A stretch of DNA of 64,000 nucleotides from Klebsiella sp. WP3-W18-ESBL-02 (GCF_014168815.1 NZ_AP021972.1:2418001-2482000), one strand, 5' to 3'. Shown: positions 23,485-32,669, counted from the first letter of the stretch. Numbers and translations: made by a program. The notes: generated from the letters alone by a model not told the origin.

Positions 23485-25587
23485 TTATTCAAAACGCCAC
23501 GCGACGTTGACCCCGACGCCATAGTTACGGCCCGGTGCCGGTTCGTAATAGCGGCCGTTGGATTCGTTAACGATCACCGAGCCAACGTACTGGCGGTCGA
23601 ACAGATTGTCGACGCGGCCAAAGACGTCCAGATTCCAGTTACCGATATCGAATTTATAGCCGGTGTTCAGTCCGACAACGGTCCACGACGGCGCGCGAGC
23701 GGTGTTTTCGTCGTTCGCCATGATGTCGCTCAGATAGCGCACGTCCGCGCCCGCGTACCAGCCGCTTTCCGGCTCATAGCCCAGCGAGGCGAAGCCCATA
23801 TTGCGTGCGATGCCCGGTATACGATTGCCGTTACAGTTTGCATCATCGCACACGTTGCTGCGGTAGGTGGCGTCGAGCCATGTCCAGGCCGCTTTGGCAC
23901 GCCAGTTTTCAGCAAACTGCTGATCCAGCGATAGCTCCGCGCCCTGGCGGCGGGTTTTTCCCGCGTTTTTGTAGCTGGTACGTCCGCCGCTGCTGGCGTC
24001 GGTGACAATCTCGTTATCAGTATCGGTCTGGAACAGTGCGGCGGTCAGCAGGCCATTGCCAATACGCGTTTTACTGCCTATCTCCACGGTCTCATTGGTT
24101 GAGGGTTGCAGGGCGAAGTTCAGCCCGCTGCGGTTGTCCGAGCGGTACGACAGTTCGTTGATGGTCGGGGTTTCAAAACCGCGACCGGCGGAGAGATACA
24201 GGTTCCACGCATCGGTCAGCGCGTACTTTAACGATCCTGCCGGCAGCCATTTGTGGTAGCTGGCGTCGCCGCTGTCGTCGCCATTTTTGGTGGTAATGTA
24301 ATGGTCATTGGAGTCAAACCAGACGGAGCTGTAGCGTACGCCCGCGTCGAGGCTCAGCTTATCGGTCAACTGCCACTGAGTTTGCAGATAGGGGTCGAGG
24401 TTCCACATCAGGTTGCGCTCGTTGCGGCGCAGATTGCCTTTCTCGCCGTAGACCGGCGTACTGCCGTCCATGACGAAGTTTTCATAGCCGCGGCGCTTCT
24501 CGCTCATATTCTCGTAGTTAAGCCCCGTGGTGAGGGTCACCGGGACGAGCAGTTCGCCGCGGTGCGTCCAGCGGGTATCGATGCCCTGATAGTGGCGATC
24601 GAGATCGATCACGCCGCCGGCATGAGTCGGGTTAAGCTGCGGTCCGCGCGGAATCGACTGGTACTGTGTCGTCTGTCGTTCACCGGCGTACATCATCACG
24701 CTCAAATCATCCTGCTCGCTCAGCTGGCGCTCGTAGCGCAGGCCTGCCTGCGTCTGCTTCACGCTTTTACGCGTATTGTACTGATCGCCACGCGGCGACT
24801 GTTCGCGGTTCTGCTGCAGCTCGTTCTCATCCAGCCCGCCGGGATCGTTGGCTTTAATATCGACGCTGTTAAACAGCAGCGTCAGCTTGCTGGCATCATT
24901 GATGCGCACGCCGAGCTTGGCATTGGCCAGATTCTTGCGCGCGGCGCTGTGATCGCGATAACCGCGAGTGATGAATCGATTCGTCGACACAGTGTAATCA
25001 ACATCGCCCGCGTGGCTGCCATCGCCAACCGCGCCGCTGGCCTTCATCCCGTAGTGCCAGGTGCCATAGCTGCCGTAGTAGCTGCTGGCTTCAAGCGTGG
25101 TGGGCTGTTTGCCGCTTTCTGTGGTCACGTTCACCACGCCGCCGGAAGCGTTACCGTACAGCGCAGAGAAGGGGCCGCGCAGCACATCGATATGATCAAT
25201 GCTGCCGATATCAATATTTGAGGTTTGCCCCTGGCCGTCCGGCATGGTGGAGGGGATACCATCAACGTACATCCGAATGCCGCGTACCCCGAAGGTGGAG
25301 CGCGAACCAAAACCACGAATCGAGAGCTGCAAATCCTGCGCATAGTTCTGACGGTTCTGAATTTGCAGGCCCGGCACCGCGCCCAACGATTCTGATAGAT
25401 TTACGCGCGGCGTCGCATGGCGCATGTCCTCACCGTCGACCACGCTGACCGCTGCCGGGGTATCCAGTTCGGACACGGTCTGAGGGGCGGCGGTCACAAT
25501 CAACGTTTGTTCGTCACTGGCCCAGGAAAACGGAGCAAAAACAAGTGGTAACAGCAGCGCAGCTGAGCGTACGGTGATTATTTTCAT
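23485..25587 (-). CDS. yncD: TonB-dependent outer-membrane receptor YncD (PqqU)
   Basis: A 700-residue TonB-dependent receptor. After a signal peptide (to about residue 24, SWASDEQ) comes the TonB box region TLIVTA, a plug domain with RGFGSRSTFGVRGIRMYVDG, and a 22-strand barrel ending in NVAWRFE. E. coli YncD has recently been identified as the pyrroloquinoline quinone receptor and renamed PqqU. The ATG is placed at 25587, where the signal peptide begins MKIITVRSAALLLP. It is divergent from yncE across 256 bp that contain a possible Fur site. Confidence 0.9.
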   Translation of the reverse strand: MKIITVRSAALLLPLVFAPFSWASDEQTLIVTAAPQTVSELDTPAAVSVVDGEDMRHATPRVNLSESLGAVPGLQIQNRQNYAQDLQLSIRGFGSRSTFGVRGIRMYVDGIPSTMPDGQGQTSNIDIGSIDHIDVLRGPFSALYGNASGGVVNVTTESGKQPTTLEASSYYGSYGTWHYGMKASGAVGDGSHAGDVDYTVSTNRFITRGYRDHSAARKNLANAKLGVRINDASKLTLLFNSVDIKANDPGGLDENELQQNREQSPRGDQYNTRKSVKQTQAGLRYERQLSEQDDLSVMMYAGERQTTQYQSIPRGPQLNPTHAGGVIDLDRHYQGIDTRWTHRGELLVPVTLTTGLNYENMSEKRRGYENFVMDGSTPVYGEKGNLRRNERNLMWNLDPYLQTQWQLTDKLSLDAGVRYSSVWFDSNDHYITTKNGDDSGDASYHKWLPAGSLKYALTDAWNLYLSAGRGFETPTINELSYRSDNRSGLNFALQPSTNETVEIGSKTRIGNGLLTAALFQTDTDNEIVTDASSGGRTSYKNAGKTRRQGAELSLDQQFAENWRAKAAWTWLDATYRSNVCDDANCNGNRIPGIARNMGFASLGYEPESGWYAGADVRYLSDIMANDENTARAPSWTVVGLNTGYKFDIGNWNLDVFGRVDNLFDRQYVGSVIVNESNGRYYEPAPGRNYGVGVNVAWRFE

Positions 25588-25744
25588 GAAAAACTCGCAA
25601 AATGTACCAAATGGAACAGACTCGACTAGAGTAATGTTTTGTAAACACATTGAAAACTTTAGCAGCATAAATAGTTAATTTCAGGTAATTAAATAGAGGC
25701 ATTTCGGTTGCGGATGCAAAGAAAAGCTCCACATTCCATGAATT

Positions 25745-25763
25745 AATGATTACTATTCGCATC
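25745..25763. promoter_or_regulatory. Possible Fur box upstream of yncE
   Basis: AATGATTACTATTCGCATC matches common enterobacterial Fur-box sequence at about 14 of 19 positions by eye. E. coli yncE responds to iron through Fur, so this is the place to expect a box. The rest of the 25588-25843 divergent region holds no other signal I can name. Confidence 0.35.
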
Positions 25764-25843
25764 TACAAAACGCAGCGCCATGACGCTGCGAAGGCTGAAG
25801 CCATGTGAAGCAGTAATCATTCAGTTCATCAAAGGGAGTCGTC

Positions 25844-26908
25844 ATGTCATTACGTCAATTATCCGCACCGCGCCTGCGCCGTTCTCTGTTGTTGAGTGCT
25901 TTACTGCTGGCCGGGAGCTTTAGCGCACACGCCGCAGATGAAATGCTGCGTAAAGCGGTCGGTAAAGGGGCATATGAAATGGCCTACAGCCAGCAGGAGA
26001 ACGCGCTGTGGCTGGCCACCTCACAGAGCCGTAAAACCGATAAGGGCGGGGTGGTGTATCGCCTGGACCCGGTCACGCTGGAAGTGACCCAGACAATTCA
26101 TAACGACCTTAAACCGTTTGGTGCCACGCTGAACGCGCAAACCCAGACCCTGTGGTTCGGCAACACGATCAACGGCGCGGTAACGGCGATTGACGCTAAA
26201 ACCGGCGATGTGAAAGGGCGACTGGTTCTGGATGGACGTCAGCGTAGCGAAACTGTGAAACCGTTGCAGCCGCGCCAACTGGCGGTAAATGAGAAAACCA
26301 ATACCGTGTACATCACCGGCATTGGTAAAGAAGGCAGCTCGGTATGGGTGGTAGATGGCGATAAAATTGCTCTGAAAACCACCATTGAAGGTACCGGTAG
26401 CTTCGGCACCGGGCTGGCGGTTGATGCGGATAAAGAACGCCTGTACGTGACCAACGCCGACGGTGAGCTGGTGACCATTGATACCGCCAGCAACAAAATC
26501 GTCAAGCGCCAGAAGCTGCAGGATGACGGCAAAGAGCATTTCTACATCAACATCAGCCTGGACAAAGCCGGACAGCGTGCGTTCATCACCGATTCCAAAC
26601 AGCCTGAGCTGCTGGTGGTTAACCTGAAAGATGGCAAGGTGCTGTCGAAGGTCGATACCCAGGAAGGGCTGGCGGTGCTGTTTAACCCGACGCGCAACGA
26701 AGTGTATGTGACCCAGCGTAAAGCCGGTACCGTGACGGTGATCGACGCCAAAGATTATAAAGTGACAAAAACCATCAAGACGCCAACCTTCCCGAACAGC
26801 CTGGCGCTGTCCGCCGACGGTAACACGCTGTTTGTGAGCGTGAAGCAGGAGTCTACCCGCCAGAAAGAGGCCACTGCGCCTGACGATGTCATCCGCATCG
26901 CGCTGTAA
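25844..26908 (+). CDS. yncE: Periplasmic beta-propeller protein YncE
   Basis: A 354-residue secreted protein with a signal peptide ending SAHAADE (about residue 30) and repeated YVTN/NHL-type blades (for example VYRLDPVTLEV, VTAIDAKTGDVKGRLVLDG, LVTIDTASNKIVKRQKL, VTVIDAKDYKVTKTIKT). It is collinear with E. coli YncE, a seven-bladed propeller reported to bind single-stranded DNA; its physiological role is not settled. AAAGGGAG precedes the ATG. It lies divergent from the PQQ receptor gene, so a role in metal/PQQ physiology is conceivable. Confidence 0.92.
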   Translation: MSLRQLSAPRLRRSLLLSALLLAGSFSAHAADEMLRKAVGKGAYEMAYSQQENALWLATSQSRKTDKGGVVYRLDPVTLEVTQTIHNDLKPFGATLNAQTQTLWFGNTINGAVTAIDAKTGDVKGRLVLDGRQRSETVKPLQPRQLAVNEKTNTVYITGIGKEGSSVWVVDGDKIALKTTIEGTGSFGTGLAVDADKERLYVTNADGELVTIDTASNKIVKRQKLQDDGKEHFYINISLDKAGQRAFITDSKQPELLVVNLKDGKVLSKVDTQEGLAVLFNPTRNEVYVTQRKAGTVTVIDAKDYKVTKTIKTPTFPNSLALSADGNTLFVSVKQESTRQKEATAPDDVIRIAL

Positions 26909-26928
26909 TCACCCCGACGGGGGGCGCG

Positions 26929-26949
26929 TTGCGCCTCCCGCTCGCTCCC
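26929..26949 (+). terminator. Terminator-like hairpin after yncE
   Basis: GGGGGGCGC (26929-26937) pairs with GCGCCTCCC (26941-26949) around a GTT loop, with one G-T pair. No U-run follows, so it may act with Rho or simply stabilise the mRNA end. Confidence 0.4.
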
Positions 26950-27051
26950 GATATAACTTCTGTTACATCCGTCTGGTTTCATTTTTTGCGCTCGGGCCTA
27001 CAATACAGACACTTAAACCCACTGTGGGTAGGGTTAAATAAGGGAGATACC

Positions 27052-27273
27052 ATGAATAAGCCGTTATCTATTCTGTGCGCGAGCGTCATGCTACTGGCGC
27101 TGGCAGGCTGTAGCAGCAATTACGTGATGACCACCAAAAGCGGGCAGACGATTGTGACGCAGGGAAAACCGAAGCTTGATAAAGACACCGGTATGACCAG
27201 CTATACCGATCAGGACGGCAACGCACGTCAAATCAACAGTAACGACGTGGCCCAACTGGTCGAAGATAACTGA
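27052..27273 (+). CDS. YgdI/YgdR-family small lipoprotein
   Basis: A 73-residue lipoprotein: signal peptide with lipobox ALAGC (Cys20) and a short SH3-like DUF903 domain with the typical YVMTTKSGQTIVTQGKP and MTSYTDQDGNARQI segments. AGGGAG precedes the ATG at 27052, and TACAAT at 26999-27004 may be its -10. Family members are outer or inner membrane lipoproteins of unknown function. The gene is a stand-alone unit that ends 10 bases from the convergent feaR stop. Confidence 0.85.
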   Translation: MNKPLSILCASVMLLALAGCSSNYVMTTKSGQTIVTQGKPKLDKDTGMTSYTDQDGNARQINSNDVAQLVEDN

Positions 27274-27283
27274 TTCTCGCTAT

Positions 27284-28192
27284 TTAGCGGCCGCGCTTGC
27301 GATATTCTCCCGGCGACATGCCGAATCGCTGCTTAAAGGCGGTGGAGAAGTGACTGTGGTCGCTGAACCCCCAGCGGTAGCCGATTCCGGCGAGTTTTTC
27401 ATCGCCGTGCGCGCACAACAGTGCCTGTGCGCATAAATCGAGTCGGCGGTTTTTAATATACTGCGCCACCACCAGACCTTTATCGGCAAACAGCCGGTAG
27501 AGGCTGCGTACTGACATTCCCGTTTCGCTGGCCAGCCATTCCGGGCGCAGGTGCTCTTCCTGAATCGCATCATCAATTAAGGCCATGATTTTCTGATACT
27601 GCTTCTCACGCCGTGACGGTCGGACGTCTTGCTGATGTAACATCGGGCGCAGCAGGCAGACCATGGCATCAAGCGCGGCTTCGCTTTCACTGGCTGATAG
27701 CTGCGGGCTGCTCATGCTCTCGTGCAGCAGGCGCTGGCTGAGCTGTACCATCGGTAGCGATTTATCCAGCCGGGTCGCCACGCTAATTCCACTCCCGCGC
27801 AGCTGGTTTTCCAGCAACTGTCGCGGCAGCAATAGCGAGACCTGACGCGACGTTTGCTGCCAGAGGATGGAGCAGGGCCGCGAGGCGTCGATCAGCGTCA
27901 TATCGCCGGTTTCCAGCTGCACCTGACGATCATCCTGCTCAATGCTCGCCTGGCCGGAGAGCTGAAACACGGTATAGAACCAGGCATCGTTGCCGCTGCG
28001 GATCTCCTGACGAGTGCGGAACAGATTGACGTTGCGGGTGGTGACCGTGCTGAGCTTGAGGCTGCCCGCATAGCTGGTGTCTATCTCACCATGAAAGTCG
28101 CCATCCAACGGACGCGCGGCGAAATGCCCGCACACCTGATTGATTTTTGCCAGCCACGACTGATAGGTCTCACCGCTATTTACCGCTGCCAT
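27284..28192 (-). CDS. feaR: AraC-family activator FeaR
   Basis: A 302-residue AraC/XylS activator with a ligand-sensing N-terminal part (NAWFYTVFQLSGQ-type segment, about residues 65-85) and two C-terminal helix-turn-helix motifs ending in HWGFSDHSHFSTAFKQRFG-like sequence and SPGEYRKRGR. It is collinear with E. coli FeaR, which activates feaB and tynA in response to aromatic amines/aldehydes. The ATG at 28192 is preferred over an upstream in-frame TTG at 28207. It is divergent from feaB. Confidence 0.92.
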   Translation of the reverse strand: MAAVNSGETYQSWLAKINQVCGHFAARPLDGDFHGEIDTSYAGSLKLSTVTTRNVNLFRTRQEIRSGNDAWFYTVFQLSGQASIEQDDRQVQLETGDMTLIDASRPCSILWQQTSRQVSLLLPRQLLENQLRGSGISVATRLDKSLPMVQLSQRLLHESMSSPQLSASESEAALDAMVCLLRPMLHQQDVRPSRREKQYQKIMALIDDAIQEEHLRPEWLASETGMSVRSLYRLFADKGLVVAQYIKNRRLDLCAQALLCAHGDEKLAGIGYRWGFSDHSHFSTAFKQRFGMSPGEYRKRGR

Positions 28193-28328
28193 ACGCCATC
28201 TCTGCAATGAAAATGTTTTGGTATTGTTGCATTTATGTTGCCTTTAACAAGGGCTCAGCGGGGAATATATGAAAGAACTATTACCTGTTGCACATTTCTG
28301 CCAGAGCAATCTGTTTAATTGCGGTCTC

Positions 28329-28365
28329 TGTCACAGCCGCACAAGCGAATGTCACACAGATAAAA
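28329..28365 (+). promoter_or_regulatory. Tandem FeaR-type boxes upstream of feaB
   Basis: Two direct repeats of the TGNCA-N8-AAA pattern begin at 28329 (TGTCA-N8-CAA) and 28350 (TGTCA-N8-AAA), 21 bases apart. The second matches the FeaR consensus fully as I recall it. The feaB start codon is about 60 bases downstream. The same arrangement is found before tynA. Confidence 0.6.
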
Positions 28366-28425
28366 GCGCCTTCGCCAGACCCGCCGTAGACTGAAATGAC
28401 TAACCGCGAAGAATAAGGAGACGAT

Positions 28426-29925
28426 ATGTCCGCAGCACAGGTAGCGCTGCTCGCCAGCGTGCAGCAGTTTTTAGACCGTCAGCATGGCCTGTTTATTGAT
28501 GGCGCACAGCAGGCGGCGCAGAGCGAAAAACGTCTCACCGTCTGGGATCCGGCCACGGGTCAGGCGATTGCCACAACCGCCGATGCCAACGCGGCGGACG
28601 TTGACCGCGCGGTGATGTCGGCCTGGCGTGCGTTTGTCTCCCGCAGCTGGGCTGGCCGCACGCCTGCCGAGCGTGAACGCATTCTGCTGCGCTTTGCCGA
28701 TCTGGTGGAGCAGCATGGTGAAGAGCTGGCCCAGTTAGAAACCCTGGAGCAGGGTAAATCGATCAACATTTCTCGCGCCTTCGAAGTGGGCTGCACGCTG
28801 AACTGGATGCGCTACACCGCCGGGCTGGCCACCAAGATCAGCGGCCGCACCCTGGACGTATCGATTCCTTTCCCGCAAGGCGCGCGCTACCAGGCGTGGA
28901 CCAAAAAAGAGCCGGTAGGCGTTGTGGCGGGTATCGTTCCGTGGAACTTCCCGCTGATGATTGGCATGTGGAAAGTGATGCCCGCGCTGGCGGCGGGCTG
29001 CTCGATCGTCATCAAACCGTCTGAAACCACGCCGCTGACGCTGCTGCGCGTGGCTGAACTGGCCATCGAAGCGGGCGTGCCGGAAGGCGTGTTCAACGTG
29101 GTCACCGGCAGCGGCGCCGAGTGCGGAGCGGCGTTAACATCGCACCCGCACGTAGCGAAAGTCAGCTTTACCGGCTCCACCGCCACGGGTAAACAGATTG
29201 CGCGCGTTGCCGCCGACCGACTGACCCGCGTCACGCTGGAACTGGGGGGAAAAAACCCGGCGATCGTGCTGAAAGACGCCGATCCGGCGTGGGTGATTGA
29301 GGGCCTGATGACCGGCAGCTTCCTTAACCAGGGGCAGGTGTGCGCCGCCAGTTCGCGTATCTATATTGAAGCGCCGCTGTTCGATACGCTGGTCAGCGGC
29401 TTTGAGCAGGCGGTGAAATCGCTGCAGGTGGGGCCAGGTATGCTGGAGACCACGCAGATTAACCCGGTGGTTTCTCAGGCGCACTGCGCGAAAGTGGCGG
29501 CCTATCTGGACGACGCCCGCAAGCACAACGCGGAGTTGATTACCGGCAACGTCGGCCCGGATGCGCAGGGTTTCTACATTCCGCCAACGCTGGTCATTAA
29601 CCCGGATGCCAACCTGCGCCTGACCCGCGAAGAGGTATTTGGCCCGGTGGTGAACCTGGTGCGGGTGGCCGACGGTGAAGAAGCGCTGCGCCTTGCCAAC
29701 GACAGCGACTTTGGCCTGACCGCCAGCGTCTGGACTCGCGATCTGACCCAGGCGCTGAACTACACTGACCGTCTGCAGGCCGGCACGGTATGGGTCAACA
29801 GCCATACGCTGATTGACGCCAACCTGCCGTTTGGCGGCATGAAGCAGTCGGGGACGGGGCGTGATTTTGGTCCGGACTGGCTGAATGACTGGTGTGAAAC
29901 GAAATCGGTGTGCGTGCGGTACTAA
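28426..29925 (+). CDS. feaB: Phenylacetaldehyde dehydrogenase
   Basis: A 499-residue NAD+-dependent aldehyde dehydrogenase, collinear with E. coli FeaB. Seen in order: GIVPWNFPLMIGMWK, VSFTGSTATGK, LELGGKNPAIVLKD (catalytic glutamate), NQGQVCAASSRIYIE (catalytic cysteine) and the ending DWCETKSVCVRY. It oxidises phenylacetaldehyde, made by TynA from phenylethylamine, to phenylacetate, which then enters the Paa pathway. AAGGAG precedes the ATG. In E. coli tynA is the next gene; here 8.7 kb of other genes separate them. Confidence 0.95.
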   Translation: MSAAQVALLASVQQFLDRQHGLFIDGAQQAAQSEKRLTVWDPATGQAIATTADANAADVDRAVMSAWRAFVSRSWAGRTPAERERILLRFADLVEQHGEELAQLETLEQGKSINISRAFEVGCTLNWMRYTAGLATKISGRTLDVSIPFPQGARYQAWTKKEPVGVVAGIVPWNFPLMIGMWKVMPALAAGCSIVIKPSETTPLTLLRVAELAIEAGVPEGVFNVVTGSGAECGAALTSHPHVAKVSFTGSTATGKQIARVAADRLTRVTLELGGKNPAIVLKDADPAWVIEGLMTGSFLNQGQVCAASSRIYIEAPLFDTLVSGFEQAVKSLQVGPGMLETTQINPVVSQAHCAKVAAYLDDARKHNAELITGNVGPDAQGFYIPPTLVINPDANLRLTREEVFGPVVNLVRVADGEEALRLANDSDFGLTASVWTRDLTQALNYTDRLQAGTVWVNSHTLIDANLPFGGMKQSGTGRDFGPDWLNDWCETKSVCVRY

Positions 29926-29938
29926 TTTTTACCATCAG

Positions 29939-29965
29939 CACTCTCTCCCTTTCCGGGAGAGAGTG
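29939..29965. terminator. Perfect hairpin after feaB
   Basis: CACTCTCTCCC (29939-29949) and GGGAGAGAGTG (29955-29965) form an 11-bp stem with a 5-base loop immediately after feaB. No U-run follows on either strand. It marks the left edge of the accessory block. Confidence 0.5.
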
Positions 29966-30315
29966 GGTCTAACGATGGAGCGGCAAACTCTGTTCGAATT
30001 CTCGCATTCAGACTTCTGCATGTCCTCAAAGTGATTCTTCTTCGAGAAGCGTTTCGAAAATCAATTGAATTCCAAAAAATCGAGGCAGAAGATAGAAGGC
30101 ATCAAAAACCGAATTGATGCTGAGGATGACTATGTTTATTCAGTTCGAACCGTCAAATATAAAAATTATCACATCAAGTGATGCTGGGGTTTTCATCACA
30201 ATGACAATTGCGCTTGAGCGTGACGAGCGAATTTATTTTTCTGCTGGGGATGGGCTCCAATTTGTGTCAGAAAGCGGGCGCTGTCTCTGACACAATAATC
30301 GATTTGCCAGTGCGG
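29966..30315. other. AT-richer spacer with remnants of coding sequence
   Basis: No complete gene of known type is present. One plus-strand frame without a start, about 30033-30176, reads FEKRFENQLNSKKSRQKIEG and later DDYVYSVRTVKYKNYHIK before a stop, and looks like the tail of a lost gene. A second frame, ATG 30132 to TGA 30290, would give a 52-residue protein (begins MFIQFEPSNIKII). A 10-bp inverted repeat TTGTGTCAGA (30262-30271) / TCTGACACAA (30286-30295) closes the region. The pattern suggests decayed mobile or phage DNA; I do not recognise the source. Confidence 0.4.
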
Positions 30316-31068
30316 TTAAGGCGTAGCTTGTTCCACACCGACTTTAACGAATGGGCTACCGTGGCTGCGTGCTTTTTTGATTAACTTCCCAACATACAAC
30401 TCTCTGATTTCTTTAGCGGCAATTCGGCCAACAAACTCCCTTCGTTGAGTGTCAGGGGCAATATTCAATTCACGCGTAAAGTATTCTTGCGAACCCGCTT
30501 TTACCCAGCACTGTATTTCGTAGACTTCCATAACCAGCCCACCATAAGTCGCATAAGCAAATTTTAAAGAGTCATCTTTTGGCACGTTTTTCCAGATTCC
30601 GCGCGTGGCCTCATAGAGTTCCAATGCACTCATACCGGATTTGTAGGTACTGTTAAGCAGAAATGCGAGGCCAGCGTGCTCCGGTGCAATCTCGGTTTCT
30701 TCTTGCAGCAGTAAATGTTGAAGAGAATCAAGGGTGATGCGCCCCATCAGCGAGCTGCTTCCACGCACTTTGTTCGTCAATTCACCCACGCCAAGGAGGT
30801 CGATACACGTGGCTTCAACCAGTTTGGCCGTGGGCTCGTCCATGCCATGTCGAAGAATATCGATGCCCAGGCTCTTCTTTGCCAGCAGCGCTTTAATACG
30901 CGCAGATTTTGGCGAGTCGTCGGGGTTTCTTATATGGTCAAAACAGCGCCCTGATTTACCTTTACCGATGTAAAAAGGCTTTTTGAAGGGATCCTCTCGA
31001 TCATAAAAGGCATAAACATAGTACTTTGCTAAATCCAAAGATTTTGTATATTTCGCAATATCCTTCAT
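30316..31068 (-). CDS. GIY-YIG nuclease-domain protein (COG3680 type)
   Basis: A 250-residue protein. The N-terminal domain (about residues 15-105) has a GIY-YIG fold: YYVYAFYDRED, then KPFYIGKGKSGR with the conserved arginine, and the glutamate in KLVEATCIDLLG. It resembles the LEM-3-like GIY-YIG group rather than UvrC or homing enzymes. The C-terminal part (about residues 130-240, LAFLLNSTYKSGMSALELYE, WVKAGSQEYF) is not one I can name. It is AT-richer than the genomic backbone and lies alone between feaB and the peroxidase gene, in keeping with horizontal acquisition. A defence or DNA-processing role is possible but not shown. Confidence 0.72.
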   Translation of the reverse strand: MKDIAKYTKSLDLAKYYVYAFYDREDPFKKPFYIGKGKSGRCFDHIRNPDDSPKSARIKALLAKKSLGIDILRHGMDEPTAKLVEATCIDLLGVGELTNKVRGSSSLMGRITLDSLQHLLLQEETEIAPEHAGLAFLLNSTYKSGMSALELYEATRGIWKNVPKDDSLKFAYATYGGLVMEVYEIQCWVKAGSQEYFTRELNIAPDTQRREFVGRIAAKEIRELYVGKLIKKARSHGSPFVKVGVEQATP

Positions 31069-31187
31069 TAAAAATGCTACCTTAGTCTGGTATTTTCATT
31101 GTTAATGATAATCGGCATAATCAGACAGAACTTAAATCGTCAGGTAAGCATTTTCTAAAAGTGCGAGGCTTTGATGGTTAAGCCAGG

Positions 31188-31670
31188 TTAACTTTTGAGC
31201 GCGTCAAGAATAGCCGCTTCCATTTTCTCCGGGGTGGTAAATGGCGCAAAACGTTTGAATGGTTTACCGTCACGGCCGATCAGAAACTTGGTGAAGTTCC
31301 ACTTTATTCGCCCCCCCAGCACGCCGGGCAGTTCGCGCTTCAGGTAACGAAACAGCGGGTGCGCGCCGGCACCATTAACCTCGACTTTCTCGAACATCGG
31401 GAAACTCACCCCATAGTTGATGTGGCAGGTACGGGAAATGTCGTCGCTGCCGCCGGGCTCCTGTTTACCGAACTGGTTACAGGGGAAACCCAGTATCACC
31501 AGCCCCCGACCGGCATATTTCTGGTAGAGCGCTTCAAGACCCGCGTATTGCGGCGTGAAGCCACAATGGCTGGCGGTATTGACCACCAGAACCAGCTTGC
31601 CTGCGAAATCAGCCATGGCGACGGGCTGGCCATTCAGCGCGGTGGCGGAAAGTTGATAAAAGGTGGGCAT
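31188..31670 (-). CDS. Glutathione peroxidase-family thiol peroxidase
   Basis: A 160-residue GPx-family protein. The peroxidatic position is a cysteine (NTASHCGFT, Cys36), followed by FPCNQFGKQEPG with the catalytic glutamine and a possible resolving cysteine, and WNFTKFLI near residue 124 with the third catalytic residue. Bacterial members (such as E. coli BtuE) reduce hydro- and lipid peroxides with thioredoxin. It is a BtuE-like paralogue at a new location, 27 bases downstream of the LysR gene stop on the same strand, so both may be one transcript. Confidence 0.87.
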   Translation of the reverse strand: MPTFYQLSATALNGQPVAMADFAGKLVLVVNTASHCGFTPQYAGLEALYQKYAGRGLVILGFPCNQFGKQEPGGSDDISRTCHINYGVSFPMFEKVEVNGAGAHPLFRYLKRELPGVLGGRIKWNFTKFLIGRDGKPFKRFAPFTTPEKMEAAILDALKS

Positions 31671-31697
31671 AGTGAAATCCTCAGCGGTGAGATGGGG

Positions 31698-32609
31698 TTA
31701 AGATGACGCCTGTTTTTCCATATGGCTCAGCAGAAAATCAATCAACGCCTTCACTCTTTTCGTTTTTCCGGCGCTTTTCGGGTAATAAAGATAGACCGAC
31801 GGATAGGTTCGCCAGTAGCGCTCCATGACGGGGATAAATTTCTCCCGGTCGGGCTGTAACTGATAAACCGGTTCAAACAGACGACCAATCCCCAGATTAT
31901 GCCGAATACCGTCGGCCATCACCTCAATATCGTTGCTGATGAGCTGGCTGGGCATCTCAACGGTCAGCGGTTCGCCGTTGTCGTTCAGAATAAGCGGCAG
32001 GATACGATTGTTAGTGATAAAGCGGTAGCCAATTAACCGGTGACGGTTGAGATCGTCCGGCACTTCAGGCACGCCATATTCGGCGAGATAGGCCGCAGAA
32101 GCATACAACCCTTCACGGAACGATTTCATTAGCGGACGGGCAACGACGCCGCCGTCGAGAATATCGCCGAAACGAATGCCGAGGTCAAAACGGTCGTCGA
32201 TAATATTCACGGTACCGTCATAGACCGATATCTCCAGCTGGATACCCGGGTATTGCTGGCAGAAGCCGGCCATTGCGGGTTTCAGAATCAACAGATAGGC
32301 GAAGCGTGAAAGCGTAATCCGCACCAGGCCAGAAGGTTCCCGATTCTGGTCGCGCAGGCTTTCCAGCGATTTCTCCAGCGAGTCCACCGCTGCGGTAGTT
32401 TGCTCAAGCAGCTGTTGGCCTGCTTCCGTCAGCTCAATACGCCGAGTGGTACGGACAAAAAGAGGGTGGCCGAGATGCTGTTCCAGCAGCTTGAGGGCAT
32501 GGCTGACCGAGGGCGGCGTAATTTCCAGCTTTCGCGCGGCCGCGGAAATACTGCCTTCGCGAGCAATGCTCTGAAATATGCGTATCTGGTTATAAATCGC
32601 ATTATTCAT
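31698..32609 (-). CDS. LysR-family regulator
   Basis: A 303-residue LysR-type regulator with an N-terminal winged helix (GSISAAARKLEITPPSVSHA, about residues 18-37) and a periplasmic-binding-like effector domain (CrgA-like group). It is divergent from the 32749 gene across 139 bp that contain a near-palindrome, so it most likely regulates the divergent redox operon and perhaps the peroxidase downstream. Such LysR proteins often sense quinones or other electrophiles; the effector here is unknown. Confidence 0.85.
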   Translation of the reverse strand: MNNAIYNQIRIFQSIAREGSISAAARKLEITPPSVSHALKLLEQHLGHPLFVRTTRRIELTEAGQQLLEQTTAAVDSLEKSLESLRDQNREPSGLVRITLSRFAYLLILKPAMAGFCQQYPGIQLEISVYDGTVNIIDDRFDLGIRFGDILDGGVVARPLMKSFREGLYASAAYLAEYGVPEVPDDLNRHRLIGYRFITNNRILPLILNDNGEPLTVEMPSQLISNDIEVMADGIRHNLGIGRLFEPVYQLQPDREKFIPVMERYWRTYPSVYLYYPKSAGKTKRVKALIDFLLSHMEKQASS

Positions 32610-32650
32610 GCTGTCATCCTGAGTAAATCCCCGACTTATTCTTAACTATA

Positions 32651-32669
32651 GGCTAAATATGCTTAAGCC
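32651..32669. promoter_or_regulatory. Putative LysR operator
   Basis: GGCTAAATATGCTTAAGCC is an imperfect palindrome (GGCT...AGCC ends, A/T-rich core) containing the T-N11-A pattern. It lies in the divergent region 42 bases upstream of the LysR start, the usual position for a LysR recognition site. Confidence 0.4.

Noticed and set aside
24253..25221. A 322-codon plus-strand frame
   Set aside because: Antisense shadow of the yncD receptor gene.
30262..30295. Tn5-like or IS terminal repeat
   Set aside because: The 10-bp inverted repeat with CTGTCTCTGACACA is only superficially similar to known ends and no transposase is near.
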